DNA from: Chlorobiaceae bacterium
GTDB lineage: Bacteria; Bacteroidota; Chlorobiia; Chlorobiales; Chlorobiaceae
Direction of reading: 5' to 3'
Assembly: GCA_013336025.1 (NCBI GenBank)
Contig: JAAXUM010000070.1
Location: 1-7,788 of the forward strand
DNA: 7,788 nucleotides
Position numbers and translations under genes: made by a program. Of the stretch, positions 6,645 through 7,788 are shown piece by piece; the stretch's first letter is position 1; every line of letters begins with the position of its first letter. Under the pieces are notes generated by a model. It was not told the DNA's origin. It ran no database searches and saw only the letters and a list, made by a program, of their open reading frames with translations.

Positions 6645-7658
6645 TTAAAAGCTCATAGCAAGCTGAACCGTCACAGCATCACTGCTTGTCGCGTCATCAT
6701 TGCTGTTATGAAGGTATTCAAGAGCCAGTGTCGCTTTTTCAGACAGATCACAGGCAAGTGTCGCACCATACTGCTTTTCAACATTAAAATCTTCTGCGCC
6801 GGCATATCGCAAAGCAAGATGCAGGGATTCGGGAAGATCACAACCCACCTCGACATTATATGCCGCAGGCTTTAATCCCGAACGATCTCCATCGACAAAA
6901 CTCTCCGCGGCAGCGAGATATTCAGCACGGACCTCAACGCTCCCAAACCCTAAAAGGCCATACACGCTGTAGCCTCCCACATAATCATCCGTCCTGTAGA
7001 GATCTGGCTCAAAATCATCCTGAAGACCATCGGTATCGGCCATATTGCTGCAATACGAACCTCCGAGTTCATATCTGAACCGCTCGTTCACCTCGCCACC
7101 AATGGAAAGAGCCCCGACAAAACTGTTAACCTCGTCCATACCCTCTTTCTGCACATCGCCCTTAAAAAGACTAAAGGAAGCCGACACAATCTCACCTTCA
7201 TACCCTGCCTGCAGGGAAGCGTGATGTTTCGTCTCGCCCAGCTCGAGCGTTATCGGATCCGAAATCATTCCCGTGGCAAAATTGCCAAATGATTGCGTAA
7301 AACGTCCCGCCTGCACAAAAAAGGGCGAATCATCCCGCTGCACTCTTATGCTGGCCTCATCAACAAGAATACGGTCATCGCCATTCTGTTCGTATAGAAG
7401 AAGGATGCGGGCACTCAACCAGTCCGTCACCTTTGCTTCAAGCCCCAGCTCTACTGTCGCAAGAGAAAGATCGCTTGAGCTCTCCCCGTCACTCTCTCCA
7501 TATGCGCCCTCTACCTCCAGCAAACCTGAGAAAGAGAGCCCTTTGAAGAGAGCCGGTTCAAGAGCAGCGCTCTGACGGCTCTCTTCGGCAGCAAAAAGAC
7601 CTGAAGAGCAAACAAGAGAAATGCCGACTAAAGCTGTGGATTTCAACAATACGTTCAT
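6645..7658 (-). CDS. LbtU-family outer-membrane porin, probable iron uptake
   Basis: The 337 residues form an outer-membrane beta-barrel protein resembling LbtU, the Legionella siderophore porin. A signal peptide (residues 1-23 or 24) precedes an acidic mature start. Typical family segments are visible: LSFSGLLEVEGAY (41-53), DLSLATVELGLEAKV (63-77), RILLLYEQNG (84-93), and the marked block GRFTQSFGNF with SDPITLELGET (118-143). Alternating strands run to the end, which finishes VQLAMSF with the terminal Phe expected for barrel assembly. C17 is not a lipobox Cys because the residues before it are S-L-V. No Shine-Dalgarno sequence is visible before the ATG; the leader is AT-rich. The gene leads the feo set and has the candidate operator 40 bases upstream. 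An iron or siderophore ligand is likely from context; the actual substrate is not known. Confidence 0.88.
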   Translation of the reverse strand: MNVLLKSTALVGISLVCSSGLFAAEESRQSAALEPALFKGLSFSGLLEVEGAYGESDGESSSDLSLATVELGLEAKVTDWLSARILLLYEQNGDDRILVDEASIRVQRDDSPFFVQAGRFTQSFGNFATGMISDPITLELGETKHHASLQAGYEGEIVSASFSLFKGDVQKEGMDEVNSFVGALSIGGEVNERFRYELGGSYCSNMADTDGLQDDFEPDLYRTDDYVGGYSVYGLLGFGSVEVRAEYLAAAESFVDGDRSGLKPAAYNVEVGCDLPESLHLALRYAGAEDFNVEKQYGATLACDLSEKATLALEYLHNSNDDATSSDAVTVQLAMSF

Positions 7659-7697
7659 GAATAAATAATTGGGATTATGAGAAAAAAACGCCCTCTG

Positions 7698-7720
7698 TTA
7701 TTTAGATTGAATATAAATAA
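7698..7720 (-). promoter_or_regulatory. Candidate iron-responsive operator (copy 1) upstream of the porin-feo operon
   Basis: The two arms are TTATTTAGATT and AATATAAATAA around a central G at 7709; ten of eleven pairs are complementary. It is nearly the same as the 3336-3358 site. The minus strand has a -10-like TATATT at 7715-7710 inside the site, at the same offset as in the other copy. A start near 7703 would give a leader of about 45 bases. The simplest reading is a repressor site covering the operon promoter. Confidence 0.65.
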
Positions 7721-7735
7721 ACCTTTTGAATCTAA
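7702..7735. repeat. Inverted half-sites TTAGATT / AATCTAA around the operator
   Basis: TTAGATT (7702-7708), part of the left arm of the operator, recurs inverted as AATCTAA (7729-7735), 20 bases further upstream of the porin gene. It could be a second, weaker contact point for the same regulator. The rest of 7736-7788 is AT-rich and shows no gene or clear promoter. Confidence 0.4.
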
Positions 7736-7788
7736 TTTTATTTTGACTAATTACAAATTATAAAATCAAACCAGCAATCACTATGGCG

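Noticed and set aside
7605..7620. Lipoprotein signal at C17 of the porin
   Set aside because: The residues before Cys are S-L-V; a lipobox needs a small residue at -1. The protein otherwise looks like a beta-barrel.
1..7788. CRISPR array, tRNA, rRNA, insertion sequence or riboswitch
   Set aside because: No regularly spaced repeats, no tRNA-like cloverleaf, no transposase and no recognised aptamer were seen on either strand.

Overview
The window looks like chromosomal DNA from a green sulfur bacterium (Chlorobiaceae, Chlorobium-like). This rests on the style of the ClpC, FeoB, long-chain flavodoxin and LbtU-type porin proteins and on the mid-range base composition. The genus is an inference; no rRNA or other marker is present. 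Nearly everything except the left edge concerns iron: uptake across both membranes, an iron-sparing electron carrier, and iron storage.

Layout. Positions 1-1106 (minus) hold the N-terminal half of a ClpC-type AAA+ chaperone, cut by the window edge. After a 174-base AT-rich gap comes the only plus-strand gene, an unrecognised 154-residue protein (1281-1745). It converges on a ferritin gene, with an inverted repeat at the junction. Leftward transcription then gives a three-gene set: a cysteine-rich protein of unknown function (2962-3315), a long-chain flavodoxin (2412-2918) and a ferritin (1801-2373). To its right, and read in the same direction, is a five-gene set: an LbtU-like outer-membrane porin (6645-7658), an unusual FeoA with an insertion (6310-6615), a canonical FeoA (6086-6313), FeoB (3720-6086) and a FeoC-like protein (3426-3650). 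The second feoA overlaps both neighbours, and a probable terminator (3371-3395) closes the set.

The most informative signal is a 23-base near-palindrome found twice, in front of the porin-feo set (7698-7720) and in front of the cysteine-rich/flavodoxin/ferritin set (3336-3358). The two copies match at 20 of 23 positions. Each contains a -10-like hexamer at the same offset, as expected for an iron-responsive repressor site lying over a promoter. If so, the two transcription units form one regulon, and the unknown cysteine-rich protein is its least understood member.

A model, by inference: under iron limitation the repressor leaves both sites. The porin and FeoAB(C) then import iron, flavodoxin replaces ferredoxin, and the cysteine-rich protein plays an undefined part in iron or Fe-S handling. 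Ferritin sits at the end of the iron-starvation unit but has a possible promoter of its own, which would let it be expressed separately.
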